Source: Corynebacterium sp. CNJ-954 (GTDB lineage: Bacteria; Actinomycetota; Actinomycetes; Mycobacteriales; Mycobacteriaceae). From it: 64,000 nt of DNA. The stretch covers positions 108,703 to 172,702 of the forward strand of contig NZ_MKKI01000046.1 of assembly GCF_001942345.1 (NCBI RefSeq), given 5' to 3'. The translations under genes were made by a program, and so were the position numbers. Shown in pieces: positions 1 through 8,337 of the stretch (position 1 is its first letter; each line of letters starts with the position of its first letter). Under the pieces are notes generated by a model. The model had not been told where the DNA came from, did no database searches, and worked only from the letters and a program-made list of their open reading frames with translations.

Positions 1-3
1 GCT

Positions 4-17
4 GTATGGGCCCATAC
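4..17. repeat. Perfect 14-bp palindrome
   Basis: The sequence GTATGGGCCCATAC is its own reverse complement. It lies 55 bp upstream of the carD -10 box. It could be an operator or the end of a terminator of a gene outside the window. No T-run follows. Function is not known. Confidence 0.4.
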
Positions 18-68
18 GGGGTGGGCGCGGAGGGAGACGCAGGCGGGACCGCGGGTGTCCGGGGAGGG

Positions 69-77
69 TGCTAAACT
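69..77 (+). promoter_or_regulatory. Extended -10 promoter of carD (leaderless)
   Basis: TGC followed by TAAACT (72-77) is an extended -10 element. It ends 8 nt before the ATG at 86, so the transcript should begin at or next to the start codon. No Shine-Dalgarno lies at usable distance; GGGGAGGG at 61-68 is too far from 86. Confidence 0.6.
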
Positions 78-85
78 GGCTCGTC

Positions 86-676
86 ATGGAGTTCAACATC
101 GGGGACGTCGTCGTTTACCCCCACCACGGTGCAGCAGTGATCGAGGGAATTGAGCAGCGCGTTTTCAAGGGGGAGCCGGTCGACTACCTCGTGCTCCGGG
201 TCAACCAGGGGGACCTGCTCGTCCGGGTGCCCGCCGCGAACGCGGAGACGGTCGGCGTCCGCGACGTCGTCGGCGAGGAAGGCCTGCTCAAGGTTTTCTC
301 CGTCCTGCGGGAGACGGATGTCGAGGAGGCGGGCAACTGGTCCCGCCGATACAAGGCCAACCAGGAACGGCTGGCGTCCGGCGACGTGAACCGGGTCGCC
401 GAAGTTGTTCGCGACCTGTGGCGTCGCGACCAGGACCGCGGGCTGTCCGCAGGCGAGAAGCGCATGCTCGCCAAGGCGCGTCTGGTCCTCGTCGGTGAGT
501 TGGCTCTCGCCGAGGGTGTGGACGACGAGAAGGCCGATGCCACGGTACGCAAGATGGAGGAGACCATCGTGCGGCACCGCGAGGAATCGGCGGCCCGTCG
601 CGCCGCCGGTGTCACTGAGGAGGATGCACCGCAGTCCGTCGACCTCGACGACGAGCTCGGCGAAGACGAGGACTGA
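86..676 (+). CDS. carD: CarD-family RNA polymerase-binding transcription regulator
   Basis: CarD binds the RNA polymerase beta subunit and stabilises the open complex at promoters, notably rRNA promoters, in actinobacteria. The 196-residue product has the N-terminal CarD/CdnL domain (VVYPHHGAA near residue 10) and a helical DNA-binding half containing NWSRRYK (Trp85, equivalent to the wedge Trp of mycobacterial CarD) and LWRRDQDRGLS near residue 111. An acidic tail (residues 180-196) makes it longer than the roughly 160-residue mycobacterial protein. The ATG at 86 is preferred over one at 68, because family members begin with MEF and the -10 box predicts a leaderless start there. ispD follows after 5 nt, suggesting an operon. 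Confidence 0.95.
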   Translation: MEFNIGDVVVYPHHGAAVIEGIEQRVFKGEPVDYLVLRVNQGDLLVRVPAANAETVGVRDVVGEEGLLKVFSVLRETDVEEAGNWSRRYKANQERLASGDVNRVAEVVRDLWRRDQDRGLSAGEKRMLAKARLVLVGELALAEGVDDEKADATVRKMEETIVRHREESAARRAAGVTEEDAPQSVDLDDELGEDED

Positions 677-681
677 GCCCG

Positions 682-1584
682 GTGGCCGGGTCTAGGGGTG
701 GCGCTGTGGACGGACTTGACCGGGTGTACGCCGTTGTCGCGGCCGCGGGCAGCGGAACACGGCTGGGGGAGGTCCTGCCGAAAGCTTTCGTGCAGGTCGG
801 TGGCCGGACGATCCTGGAACGGTGCCTTGACGGGCTCGCCGCGTCGGACTCTGTCGGCCATACGGTGGTGACAGTCTCCACCGACATGGTTGAACACACT
901 CACGACCTGGTCAGCAGCCAGATCGGGTTGTGGGCGCCGATGGAGGTCACTGTGGTCCTCGGTGGAACCGACCGGTCAGACTCCGTGCGGGCAGGCCTGG
1001 AGGCGGTCCGGACCTTGATCGGTGGAAGCAGCTCCGACCCGGAAGCTGACTGCGCGGACCCTGATGACATGGACGATGACCTGGCCGGAGGTTTCCTCGT
1101 CGCCGTCCATGACGCCGCCCGGTGTCTTACACCGCCGGAGATGATCCGCGCTACGGTCGACGCGGCGGCGGAAGGTGTCTCCACTGGGTCGTGGGCGGGC
1201 GCGGTACCGGTTGTGCCGGTGACCGACACCGTCAAGGTGGTGGAGACGGTGTCTGGCGGGGCACTGGACGGCGCCGAGGTCATCCGCGCCACGCCGCAAC
1301 GTCGTGGACTGCGGGCGGCCCAGACCCCGCAGGTCTTCGCCCTGGACAGGTTGCTCGCGGCGAACCGGATGCAGCAGGCGAGGGAGGAACTCGATTCCGC
1401 GCACCCCACCGGGGAACCTCCGTCGGACCTGGCACCTGTCGCAGTCACCGACGATTCATCGCTGATGGAGATGGCCGGGGAGACGGTCGTGACGGTTCCG
1501 GGTGACGAGCAGGCGTTCAAGATCACGTTGCCGGAAGATCTCGAGAGGGCCCACCGGACGGCAGGCGACGGGGGAGTGGCGTGA
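682..1584 (+). CDS. ispD: 2-C-methyl-D-erythritol 4-phosphate cytidylyltransferase
   Basis: IspD transfers CMP from CTP to methylerythritol phosphate in the MEP route to isoprenoids. Diagnostic parts are the CTP-binding loop AAAGSGTRLG (about residues 20-29), VHDAAR near the middle, TPQ....AQTPQVF, and the late DDSSLME segment. At 300 residues it is longer than the usual 230-250; the extra length includes an acidic Ser/Asp-rich insertion around residues 115-136. The start is GTG at 682; GTG at 706 is an alternative. The stop overlaps the ispF start (GTGA), so translation is probably coupled. The ispD-ispF pair is typical of actinobacteria. Confidence 0.94.
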   Translation: MAGSRGGAVDGLDRVYAVVAAAGSGTRLGEVLPKAFVQVGGRTILERCLDGLAASDSVGHTVVTVSTDMVEHTHDLVSSQIGLWAPMEVTVVLGGTDRSDSVRAGLEAVRTLIGGSSSDPEADCADPDDMDDDLAGGFLVAVHDAARCLTPPEMIRATVDAAAEGVSTGSWAGAVPVVPVTDTVKVVETVSGGALDGAEVIRATPQRRGLRAAQTPQVFALDRLLAANRMQQAREELDSAHPTGEPPSDLAPVAVTDDSSLMEMAGETVVTVPGDEQAFKITLPEDLERAHRTAGDGGVA

Positions 1585-2063
1585 TCATTCCCCGGGTCGG
1601 TGTGGCCACCGACGCCCACCAGGTAGAGGGCGGTAAACCGTGCTGGATGGCCGGTCTGTTCTTTGACGAGGTGGACGGATGCGAGGGGCATTCCGACGGT
1701 GACGTGGTGGCGCATGCTGTCGTGGACGCCCTGCTGTCCGCCGCCGGCCTCGGGGACCTCGGTTCTTTCGTCGGGGTCGGACGCGACGAGTACGCGGGAG
1801 TCACCGGGGCACAGTTGCTCACCGAGTGCCGGGACCTTCTGGTGTCCCACGGATTCACCATCGGCAACGCTGCTGTCCAGATGATCGGGAACCGGCCGAA
1901 GATGGGGCCGCGGCGTGTCGAGGCGGAGCAGGTTCTGTCCGCTCATCTCGGCGCTCCGGTGAGCGTCTCCGCCACCACGACGGACCACCTGGGGTTCACC
2001 GGTCGTGGTGAAGGGGTGGCCGCAGTGGCGACGGCCGTCGTCTGGCAGGACGACCCCGCGTAA
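1581..2063 (+). CDS. ispF: 2-C-methyl-D-erythritol 2,4-cyclodiphosphate synthase
   Basis: IspF cyclises the CDP-methylerythritol phosphate made downstream of IspD, releasing CMP. The 160-residue protein has normal length. The metal ligands are visible as DAHQ near residue 10 and a conserved His in the HAVVDAL helix, with the family block GHSDGDVV.HA.VDALL.A.GLGDLG. The late ATTTDHLGFTGRGEG segment matches the substrate-binding C-terminus. It starts with GTG overlapping the ispD stop by 4 nt, so it is in the carD-ispD-ispF transcription unit. Confidence 0.96.
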   Translation: MIIPRVGVATDAHQVEGGKPCWMAGLFFDEVDGCEGHSDGDVVAHAVVDALLSAAGLGDLGSFVGVGRDEYAGVTGAQLLTECRDLLVSHGFTIGNAAVQMIGNRPKMGPRRVEAEQVLSAHLGAPVSVSATTTDHLGFTGRGEGVAAVATAVVWQDDPA

Positions 2064-2130
2064 CCACGCCCCGGCACAGGGAGCTGCGCTGGTAGTCTCG
2101 GGCAGCACCCGCCTGCAGGAGGATCGTGCC

Positions 2131-2745
2131 ATGCGCAAGCTCGTCTACTTCATCGCTACGACACTCGACGGTTTCATCGCGGGGCCGGACGGTGCGGATC
2201 CGACGGGGCCGGAAGGGTTCTGGCCGTTGCCCCCGGATTATGTGGAGCACCTGGTCGCCGAGTACCCGGAAATGCTTCCCGGTCCCGCTCGTGACGCCTT
2301 TTCTCTCACCGGTCCGGGGACACACGTCGACACTGTTCTCGAGGGGCGTCGAAGCTACGAGATCGGCGTGGCGGCCGGGATCCCCGACGCGTTTCCGCAC
2401 CTCCGGCACCTGGTGTTTTCCCGGACTCTCGCTGAAGTGCCCTCACCGCAGGTTGAGCTCATGTCCGCGGATCCGGAGGCGACGGTGCGTGAACTCAAGC
2501 GGCAACCGGGTAAGGGCATCTGGCTGCTGGGTGGTGGCACACTGGCGGCAGCCCTGTACTCCGAGATAGACCGGCTCATTCTCAAAGTGGCGCCGTTGAC
2601 CATCGGTTCCGGTATCCCGTTGTTCTCCGGCGGTGCTCAGTTCGACCCGTGTTCCTGGGAGTTGAGGGACCACACCGTACTTCCCAGCGGTGCACTGATC
2701 CTCACCTACGACCGTGTCACCGCGCATACCCCGACCGACGGGTAG
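2131..2745 (+). CDS. Dihydrofolate reductase-family (RibD C-terminal type) protein
   Basis: A 204-residue protein of the RibD/DHFR-like reductase superfamily, probably an NADPH-dependent reductase of unknown substrate. Family hallmarks are MRKLVYFIATTLDGFIAG at the N-terminus, a GRRSYE helix, and KGIWLLGGGTLAAAL for nucleotide binding. The ATG at 2131 is chosen over upstream in-frame starts because AGGAGG (2117-2122) lies 8 nt before it; an upstream start would overlap ispF. A TAGTCT -10 box lies at 2092-2097, so it probably has its own promoter. It is not a folate-pathway DHFR by context. Confidence 0.85.
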   Translation: MRKLVYFIATTLDGFIAGPDGADPTGPEGFWPLPPDYVEHLVAEYPEMLPGPARDAFSLTGPGTHVDTVLEGRRSYEIGVAAGIPDAFPHLRHLVFSRTLAEVPSPQVELMSADPEATVRELKRQPGKGIWLLGGGTLAAALYSEIDRLILKVAPLTIGSGIPLFSGGAQFDPCSWELRDHTVLPSGALILTYDRVTAHTPTDG

Positions 2746-2927
2746 AACGCGCCGGATAGTGCAGGGGATGTACCGCACAATACCGCGCTGGGGGTACGTG
2801 ATGACTGCGTAGAGGGGACGCGGCGGGGGCCACGGTCGACGAGACTCAAGGTCACGGTGACGGACGGACAGGAAGCCCTCCACCACCGTAGACCCCACAA
2901 CAGTCCCGAAGACCAAGGAGGACCATC

Positions 2928-3959
2928 ATGGCCACCCGCGTGCCTGACCCCACCGACACTCCCGCCGGCCCCGCCTACGAGGGCCGACTGCTCGACCGGC
3001 CCGAGGAGGAGGTTGTCGACCAGGGCGTCGGATTCGATCTGCGGACCCTGGTGAGCCGGCGGATGTTCCTCGGCGCAGGTGTCGCCGGGGCAGGCGCCGT
3101 CGCGCTGGCAGCCTGCTCGGACCCGACGTCCGGTACCACCAATGCGGCGACGACCACCGGCAGTGCCGCCTCGTCGACCCTGCCCTCCGGTGAGATTCCG
3201 GACGAGACAGCCGGCCCGTACCCGGCAGACGGTTCCAACGGCCCGGACGTGCTGTCGGAATCGGGGATCGTGCGCAGTGACATCCGTTCCAGCATCGGTG
3301 CCGACGCGCCGGTCGACGGTGTGCCGTTGGAGTTCACCTTCACCGTCACCGACATGGCCAATGATGATGCGCCGTTCACCGGTGTCGCGGTGTACGCCTG
3401 GCACTGTGACGCACAAGGGCAGTACTCGATGTACTCAGAGGGTGTCGAGGACGAGACCTGGCTCCGTGGAGTCCAGGTCGCCGATGCCGACGGGTCGGTG
3501 ACGTTCACCTCCGTGATGCCGGGTTGTTACACCGGGCGGTGGACCCACATCCACTTCGAGGTGTACCCCGACGTCGATTCCACCGATGATTCCGCCAACG
3601 CGATCTCCACCTCACAGATGGCGATTCCGGAGGACGTCCTCAACGAGGTCTACACCTCGTCGGTCTATGACGGGTCGTCAGACAACCTGTCCCAGATCAC
3701 CCTCGAGACCGACAACGTGTTCGGCGAGGACGCCGGGGCGTTGCAGATGGCCACGATCAGCGGCGACGTCGATTCCGGGTACATCGCTTCGCTGGTGGTG
3801 AGGGTGGACACCACCACTGAACCCAGCGCCGGTGCAGCTCCCGCAGGCGGTGGCCCGGGAGGGGCCGGCGGTGAAGGTGCCGGCCCCGGCGGCGAGCCCC
3901 CCAACGGTGAATCACCGGGTGAACCGCCGGCCGGCGCACCGGACACCGCAGCGTCCTGA
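2928..3959 (+). CDS. Tat-exported lipoprotein with intradiol ring-cleavage dioxygenase fold
   Basis: A 343-residue predicted extracytoplasmic protein. Residues 1-42 are a long polar leader. A twin-arginine motif SRRMFLG (43-49), a hydrophobic stretch and a lipobox ending at Cys63 (ALAAC) follow, so it should be a Tat-dependent lipoprotein. The mature part has ETAGPYP, then VYAWHCDAQGQYSMY and GCYTGRWTHIHFEVY. These hold the Tyr and two His expected as iron ligands in protocatechuate/catechol dioxygenase relatives. The C-terminus is a Gly/Pro-rich tail of about 50 residues. AAGGAGG precedes the ATG. tatA follows after 53 nt. Substrate unknown; secreted members of this fold are poorly characterised. 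Confidence 0.85.
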   Translation: MATRVPDPTDTPAGPAYEGRLLDRPEEEVVDQGVGFDLRTLVSRRMFLGAGVAGAGAVALAACSDPTSGTTNAATTTGSAASSTLPSGEIPDETAGPYPADGSNGPDVLSESGIVRSDIRSSIGADAPVDGVPLEFTFTVTDMANDDAPFTGVAVYAWHCDAQGQYSMYSEGVEDETWLRGVQVADADGSVTFTSVMPGCYTGRWTHIHFEVYPDVDSTDDSANAISTSQMAIPEDVLNEVYTSSVYDGSSDNLSQITLETDNVFGEDAGALQMATISGDVDSGYIASLVVRVDTTTEPSAGAAPAGGGPGGAGGEGAGPGGEPPNGESPGEPPAGAPDTAAS

Positions 3960-4012
3960 CGACGACCGTCACACCGTCAACCAGAGAATCACAGAACCTC
4001 AAGGAGTAGATC

Positions 4013-4261
4013 ATGTTACAGAATCTCACCGGAATGCACGCCCTGGTCATCCTCGCCGTCGTGCTCCTGCTGTTCGGGGCAGCGAAACTCCCCGCGCTGG
4101 CTAAGAGCATCGGCCAGTCCGTCCGGATCCTGAAGAAGGAGGCGTCCGAGACAGAGACTGCTACCGTGCCGACGGCTGGACCGGTGGCTGAGCCGGGTGC
4201 CGGGACGCCGTCGGTGCGTACCGTGCACACCGTGCCTACGGCAGAACAGCACACCTCATGA
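4013..4261 (+). CDS. tatA: Sec-independent protein translocase subunit TatA
   Basis: TatA forms the pore-like component of the twin-arginine translocase in the cytoplasmic membrane. The 82-residue protein has one N-terminal helix (ALVILAVVLLLFG), the hinge FGAAKLPALAKSIGQ and an amphipathic helix with charged residues (SVRILKKEASE), followed by a disordered tail. AAGGAG precedes the ATG. Its stop overlaps the tatC start (ATGA). The cassette lies directly behind a gene for a predicted Tat substrate. Confidence 0.93.
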   Translation: MLQNLTGMHALVILAVVLLLFGAAKLPALAKSIGQSVRILKKEASETETATVPTAGPVAEPGAGTPSVRTVHTVPTAEQHTS

Positions 4262-5061
4262 CGACCGCGACCGCGGGGCCTGCCACCATGCCCCTGGCCG
4301 GCCATTTTCGTGAAGGCAGGAGGAGGATCACCCGCGTTGCGGCCGCCCTCGCGGTCGCCATGGTCATCGCCTACCTCATGTCCGACCAGGTCCTCGAGGT
4401 CCTGCGTGCTCCGGTCGTCGAGATCGCGCAGACCCGTGCGGCGACCATCAACTACGACAGCATCACCGGGGCCTTCGACCTCAAACTCAGGATCGCCTTG
4501 TTCGGTGGTATCGCATTGTCCAGCCCGGTGTGGCTCTACCAGCTGCTGGCCTACATCGCCCCTGCCCTGACCAGGAGAGAGAAGCGTTACACCTTCGGCT
4601 TCATCGGGGCCGTCATCCCGCTGTTCGCCGCCGGTTGTGCCGCCGGAGTGGCGGTGTTCCCCAGGATCGTCGAACTCCTCGCCGGGTTCGCGTCCGCAGA
4701 GGACAGTACCCTGCTGCAGGCGTCATACTACGTGGACTTCGTGATGAAGCTGGTGCTCGCTGCGGGTGTCGCCTTCACGCTTCCCGCATTCATCGTCGTG
4801 TTGAACGTGATGGGGCTGCTACCGGCGGTGACGGTAGCCCGCAGCTGGCGTGGCATAACGATCAGCATCGTGGTGTTCAGCGCGCTGGTCACTCCGGCCG
4901 CAGACCTGCTGTCGATGTTCCTCATCGCCGTACCCATGGCGGTCCTGTTCGGGGTCTCCCTGACCATCGCCTGGATTCATGACCGTCGTTCGCCGAAGGG
5001 CACGGACGCCGACCTCGCCGTCGGTGACACCGCGTCCCCGACCCTGGAAGGGGTGTCCTGA
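4258..5061 (+). CDS. tatC: Sec-independent protein translocase subunit TatC
   Basis: TatC is the multi-spanning receptor that binds twin-arginine signal peptides together with TatB. The 267-residue product begins with MPLAGHFREGRRRI (from residue 11), a diverged form of the MPLxEHLxELRRR signature; the His is kept but the usual Glu is Gly. Six hydrophobic segments follow, with the SPVWLYQLLAYIAPALTRREKR block and a conserved VVFSALVTPAADLLSMFLIAVPM near the C-terminus. It overlaps tatA by 4 nt and ends 1 nt before tatB. Confidence 0.93.
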   Translation: MTTATAGPATMPLAGHFREGRRRITRVAAALAVAMVIAYLMSDQVLEVLRAPVVEIAQTRAATINYDSITGAFDLKLRIALFGGIALSSPVWLYQLLAYIAPALTRREKRYTFGFIGAVIPLFAAGCAAGVAVFPRIVELLAGFASAEDSTLLQASYYVDFVMKLVLAAGVAFTLPAFIVVLNVMGLLPAVTVARSWRGITISIVVFSALVTPAADLLSMFLIAVPMAVLFGVSLTIAWIHDRRSPKGTDADLAVGDTASPTLEGVS

Positions 5062-5062
5062 C

Positions 5063-5581
5063 ATGTTCGGACTGTCCATCGAGAAACTCATCGTCATCGG
5101 ATTCATCGCCGCCGTGATCATCGGTCCGCAACGGCTGCCCCAGTATGCAGAGAAGCTCGCCACCTTCGTCAGGAACGTCCGGCGTTTCACCGAATCGACC
5201 CGTCGCCGGGCGGAGCAGGAACTCGGGTTCCCCGTCGATGCGATGGACCCGACGATGTGGAACAGGCAGCTGCAGCGCTATGACCCGCGCCGGATCGTAC
5301 GGGACGCGTTGACCACAGACGGTGCCGTCGCCACCCCGGACCGGGACATGGATGACGAAGACTGCTCCGTGTCCCAAGAATCCGGGGAGGCGGCCCCTCC
5401 ACCCACCCAGGAGCTCCGTGAACGGTGGGTCGTTGTCGGCGGTACCTCCGGGCACCCGCTCCGCCGCCGAATTGTCGAACCGGTTCCGGTCGGTGAGCCG
5501 GACGATCCACCGGTCCAGCTTCCTGAGACACCTGAACCCGATGAGTCGACCGCACACCACGGCATGTCCCGCACGGTGTGA
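5063..5581 (+). CDS. tatB: Sec-independent protein translocase subunit TatB
   Basis: A 172-residue TatA/TatB-family protein with an N-terminal helix (EKLIVIGFIAAVIIGPQRLPQYAEKLATFVR). The GPQRLP hinge and a long amphipathic and acidic C-terminal region identify it as TatB rather than TatA. A longer in-frame ORF begins inside tatC, but the family start MFGLS at 5063, just after the tatC stop, is clear. The order A-C-B with 1-nt spacing forms a compact operon. The last 80 residues are low complexity. Confidence 0.88.
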   Translation: MFGLSIEKLIVIGFIAAVIIGPQRLPQYAEKLATFVRNVRRFTESTRRRAEQELGFPVDAMDPTMWNRQLQRYDPRRIVRDALTTDGAVATPDRDMDDEDCSVSQESGEAAPPPTQELRERWVVVGGTSGHPLRRRIVEPVPVGEPDDPPVQLPETPEPDESTAHHGMSRTV

Positions 5582-5663
5582 TCTACTTCGGTGAAGCGGC
5601 ACACCAGCAGTAACAGCACTACCGGCAGGGACACGAATGACAGAGATGAAGGAGAATGGTCGA

Positions 5664-7001
5664 ATGAGCCAGCCCGTCCCGACAGAACCGACAGGCCTGA
5701 CGTCCCCGGCCCGTCCGGACTCAGGTCAGCCACGCGAGCGTCCGGCGTGGCTGCCGGTGTGGGCGGGGGACCTGGCGATCATCGCCCTCATCCTCGTCTC
5801 CGTCGTCGTGCCGACGCCGGGAGGAGCCCCTGGTTCCGGCCTGGGGCTGCCCCTGGGCCCGGGGCCCGGCCCGGGATCAGGTCCCGGATTCCCCGACGAA
5901 CACATGATGCTTTTCGTCCCCCTGCTGGCGGTGGTGACCGCGGCACTGATGCCGCTGCGTCGGCGCTGGTCTGTGCCTGTGTTCATCGTCTGTCTGGTGG
6001 TGTATCTCGCCACCGCCGTCGTCGGGTCTCCCGTCCTGGCACCAGGTATCGGGGCGGTCGTGGCCGTGTTCGCCGCGGCGAACACGGCGCCGAGACGGAC
6101 TGCACTGGTCCTGGGCGCCCTCGGAGCGACCGTGGTCGCGGTGTTGAGCCTGTTCACCGACAACCGTATGGCGTTGGATCCCCAGGTCTTCCAGGTCGCC
6201 GCAGGTATCGCAGTCGCCACCGCTCTGGGGGACAGTGCCCGGTCCCGGCGTGAGTACACCCGGGCGGCGACCGAACGTGCCGAACGCGCCGAGCAGACCC
6301 GGGAGGCTGAAGCGAGCAGACGGGTGGCGGAGGAGAGACTCCGCATCGCCCAGGACCTGCACGACACGGTCGCCCACCGTATCTCGGTGATCAGTCTCAA
6401 TGCCGGTGTGGCGTCCAGTTCACTGGACACGCGGCCGGAGAAGGCCAGGGAATCACTCGCTACGATCCGTGGTGCTGCGCGTGAGGTTCTCGGGGACATC
6501 GGGGTGCTGCTGCGGTACCTGCGCGCCGACGACAACGCCGGGTCGGGTGCAGAGGGGGCAACCGTTCAGTTGCCGCAGCCCGGGCTCGCTGACATCGATC
6601 CCCTGGTGCGCTCGGTCGTCGAGGCGGGACTCGCTGTCGACCGGACAGTCGACGGCGACCTCTCGTCGACCGACGAGACCACCGGACGAGTGGTGTACCG
6701 GGTGGTTCAGGAGGGGCTCACCAACGCACACAAGCACGGTTCCGGAGGGTCGGCGCACCTGGGCATCATCGTCCGGGGAGGGGCGGACGCCGCGGTGACG
6801 GTGGAGGTGCGCAACCCGGTCTCGGAGACCGGGCGCAACCAACCCGACGCCCCACAGGGAAATCTGGGCCTCACCGGCCTGCGGGAACGTGTGGCCGCCG
6901 TGGGCGGCACGATCTCCACCGTAGAATCAGACGGGACATTCACGCTCACCGCTGAACTACCACTCGCCAGTCACACCAGGAACCGGGAGGACTATCCGTG
7001 A
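5664..7001 (+). CDS. NarL-type sensor histidine kinase
   Basis: A 445-residue membrane kinase. The N-terminal half has several hydrophobic segments with a Gly/Pro-rich extracytoplasmic loop (near residues 55-75) and no obvious sensor domain. A coiled-coil stretch rich in Arg/Glu leads to the HisKA_3 dimerisation helix RIAQDLHDTVAHRISVISL, with the phosphoacceptor His in LHDTVAHR. The ATPase part has VVQEGLTNAHKHG and GLTGLRERVAAVGG. ATG 5664 is chosen because AAGGAG (5649-5654) precedes it; ATG 5637 lacks a site. The stop overlaps the regulator start (GTGA). It lies 82 nt after tatB on the same strand, so it may sense the condition for which the Tat cassette is made; this is inference. Confidence 0.88.
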   Translation: MSQPVPTEPTGLTSPARPDSGQPRERPAWLPVWAGDLAIIALILVSVVVPTPGGAPGSGLGLPLGPGPGPGSGPGFPDEHMMLFVPLLAVVTAALMPLRRRWSVPVFIVCLVVYLATAVVGSPVLAPGIGAVVAVFAAANTAPRRTALVLGALGATVVAVLSLFTDNRMALDPQVFQVAAGIAVATALGDSARSRREYTRAATERAERAEQTREAEASRRVAEERLRIAQDLHDTVAHRISVISLNAGVASSSLDTRPEKARESLATIRGAAREVLGDIGVLLRYLRADDNAGSGAEGATVQLPQPGLADIDPLVRSVVEAGLAVDRTVDGDLSSTDETTGRVVYRVVQEGLTNAHKHGSGGSAHLGIIVRGGADAAVTVEVRNPVSETGRNQPDAPQGNLGLTGLRERVAAVGGTISTVESDGTFTLTAELPLASHTRNREDYP

Positions 7002-7671
7002 CCACCGTGCTCGTCGTCGACGACCAGGCCCTCATCCGTCAGGCGGTGGTGGACATCCTCTCCAGTGCAGCGGACACCGAGGTCGTCGGCGCCGCGACGG
7101 ATGGACTGGAAGCCGCCGAGATGACCGTCTCCCTGCGCCCTGACGTCGTCCTGATGGACATCCGTATGCCCCGTCTCGACGGCATCGAGCAACCGAACGC
7201 ATCTGTTCCGACCCAGCGAACGCCAACAGTAAGGTACTGATCCTGACGACATTCGAAGAGGACGAGTACGTGGTCGCGGCTCTGCGTGCGGGGGCCAGCG
7301 GGTTCATCGGCAAGGGTGCGGAACCGGAGGAGATCATCCGCGCCGTCCATGCCGTCGCGGACGGTGACGCTCTCCTGTCGCCGACGGCGACCCGTAGCCT
7401 GATTGCCCGCTACGTGCGGTCCCCTGAACCGCGCCCGGCGGTCTCACAGCAGGCGGCCCGGAGCCTGGCCCTGCTCACGGAGAGGGAACGTGAGGTGCTC
7501 CAACTGGTGGGGCGCGGTCTGTCGAACCAGCAGATCGCGGAGACCTTCTTCATCTCACCGCACACGGCGAAGACCCACGTCAACAGGATCATGACCAAGA
7601 TCCAGGCACATGACCGTGCCCAGCTGGTGATCCTCGCCTACGAGGGAGGGTTGCTGGTCCCCGGGGAATGA
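6998..7671 (+). pseudogene. NarL/LuxR-type response regulator, frameshifted
   Basis: Partner of the preceding kinase. The receiver domain starts TTVLVVDDQALIRQAVVDIL and has the phosphoacceptor Asp in VVLMDIRMPRLDG. After GIE (codon at 7187-7189) the frame is lost and stops at 7240. The following bases in another frame read TERICSDPANANSKVLILTTFEEDEYVV and continue through a LuxR HTH (LTEREREVLQLVGRGLSNQQIAETFFISPHTAKTHVNRIM) to 7671. One missing base next to 7189-7190 (GAGCAACC for GAGGCAACC) explains it; restoring it gives a normal 224-residue regulator. Either a recent inactivation or a sequence error. Confidence 0.88.
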
Positions 7672-7678
7672 CCCCGGG
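7660..7678. terminator. Hairpin between convergent genes
   Basis: CCCGGGG (7660-7666), a five-base loop that contains the regulator stop codon, and CCCCGGG (7672-7678) form a perfect 7-bp GC stem. It lies between the response regulator and the convergent lipoprotein gene and has no T-run on either side. Confidence 0.5.
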
Positions 7679-7688
7679 AGCTACCGTG

Positions 7689-8255
7689 TCACTTCTCGAA
7701 GGTCACGGGGACGGACGCGACGTCCGAGAACGGGGGAGTCGAGGCGTGGTCGGTGACCAGCTTCAGTGAGCATGAGTCGGTGGTGCAGTCCACGGTGCCG
7801 TCCTCGTTGGTGGCCTGGACCGTCAGGTCGAACTCGGCGTTGCCGTCGGCGTCGAAGGTGGCGGTGCCACCCTCCTCGCCCTCGGGGACGACGCGCGCCC
7901 AGTCCCTCATCTCGCCGGCGTAGGTCGACGGGTCGCTGCTCTCGCCGTCGGTCGTGGCGACAGCGACGTAGTAGTTCTGCTCGGTGTCCAGTCCGTCCAG
8001 CGTGACCTTGACGGTGTCGCCTGCGGTGAGACCGTCGGCCTTGTCCACCGAGAGGGCGCCGTCGGATGCGGCGCCTTCGGAGGCTGCGTCGGCTGCCGTC
8101 GTCGTCGCGTCGGCAGAGTCCGTTGACTCCGTTGAGTCCGTTGACTCTGCAGAATCATCGGAGTCGCTGGAGCAGGCGGTGAGGCCCAGGGCGAGGACAG
8201 CGGTGGCGGCGAGGGCAGCTGCGCGGCGCGTGGGGCGGGTGGTGCGAAGGGTCAT
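7689..8255 (-). CDS. Secreted lipoprotein, neocarzinostatin-like fold (annotated ThiX in corynebacteria)
   Basis: A 188-residue lipoprotein: Arg-rich start, hydrophobic segment and lipobox GLTACS, then an Asp/Ser/Thr-rich linker with SADSTES-like repeats. The mature domain contains LSVDKADGLTAGDTVKVTLDGL, VDCTTDSCSLKLVTDH and a terminal VPVTFEK. This pattern (two close Cys, then a DH and VPVTF ending) occurs in corynebacterial lipoproteins with an immunoglobulin-like/neocarzinostatin fold, some annotated as thiamine biosynthesis protein X. That role is not supported here. GGAG lies 7 nt before the ATG. Function unknown. Confidence 0.7.
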   Translation of the reverse strand: MTLRTTRPTRRAAALAATAVLALGLTACSSDSDDSAESTDSTESTDSADATTTAADAASEGAASDGALSVDKADGLTAGDTVKVTLDGLDTEQNYYVAVATTDGESSDPSTYAGEMRDWARVVPEGEEGGTATFDADGNAEFDLTVQATNEDGTVDCTTDSCSLKLVTDHASTPPFSDVASVPVTFEK

Positions 8256-8337
8256 GAGGTACTCCGGGGGTGCGTAGGGCAGGATAAGCGTACTGAGCTG
8301 ACCCTATCAAAGCGTGGTCCCGCCAGGGGCAGTGCGT

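Noticed and set aside
900..2138. 412-codon minus-strand open frame
   Set aside because: It is opposite ispD and ispF, which have complete catalytic motifs; composition is that of an antisense shadow.
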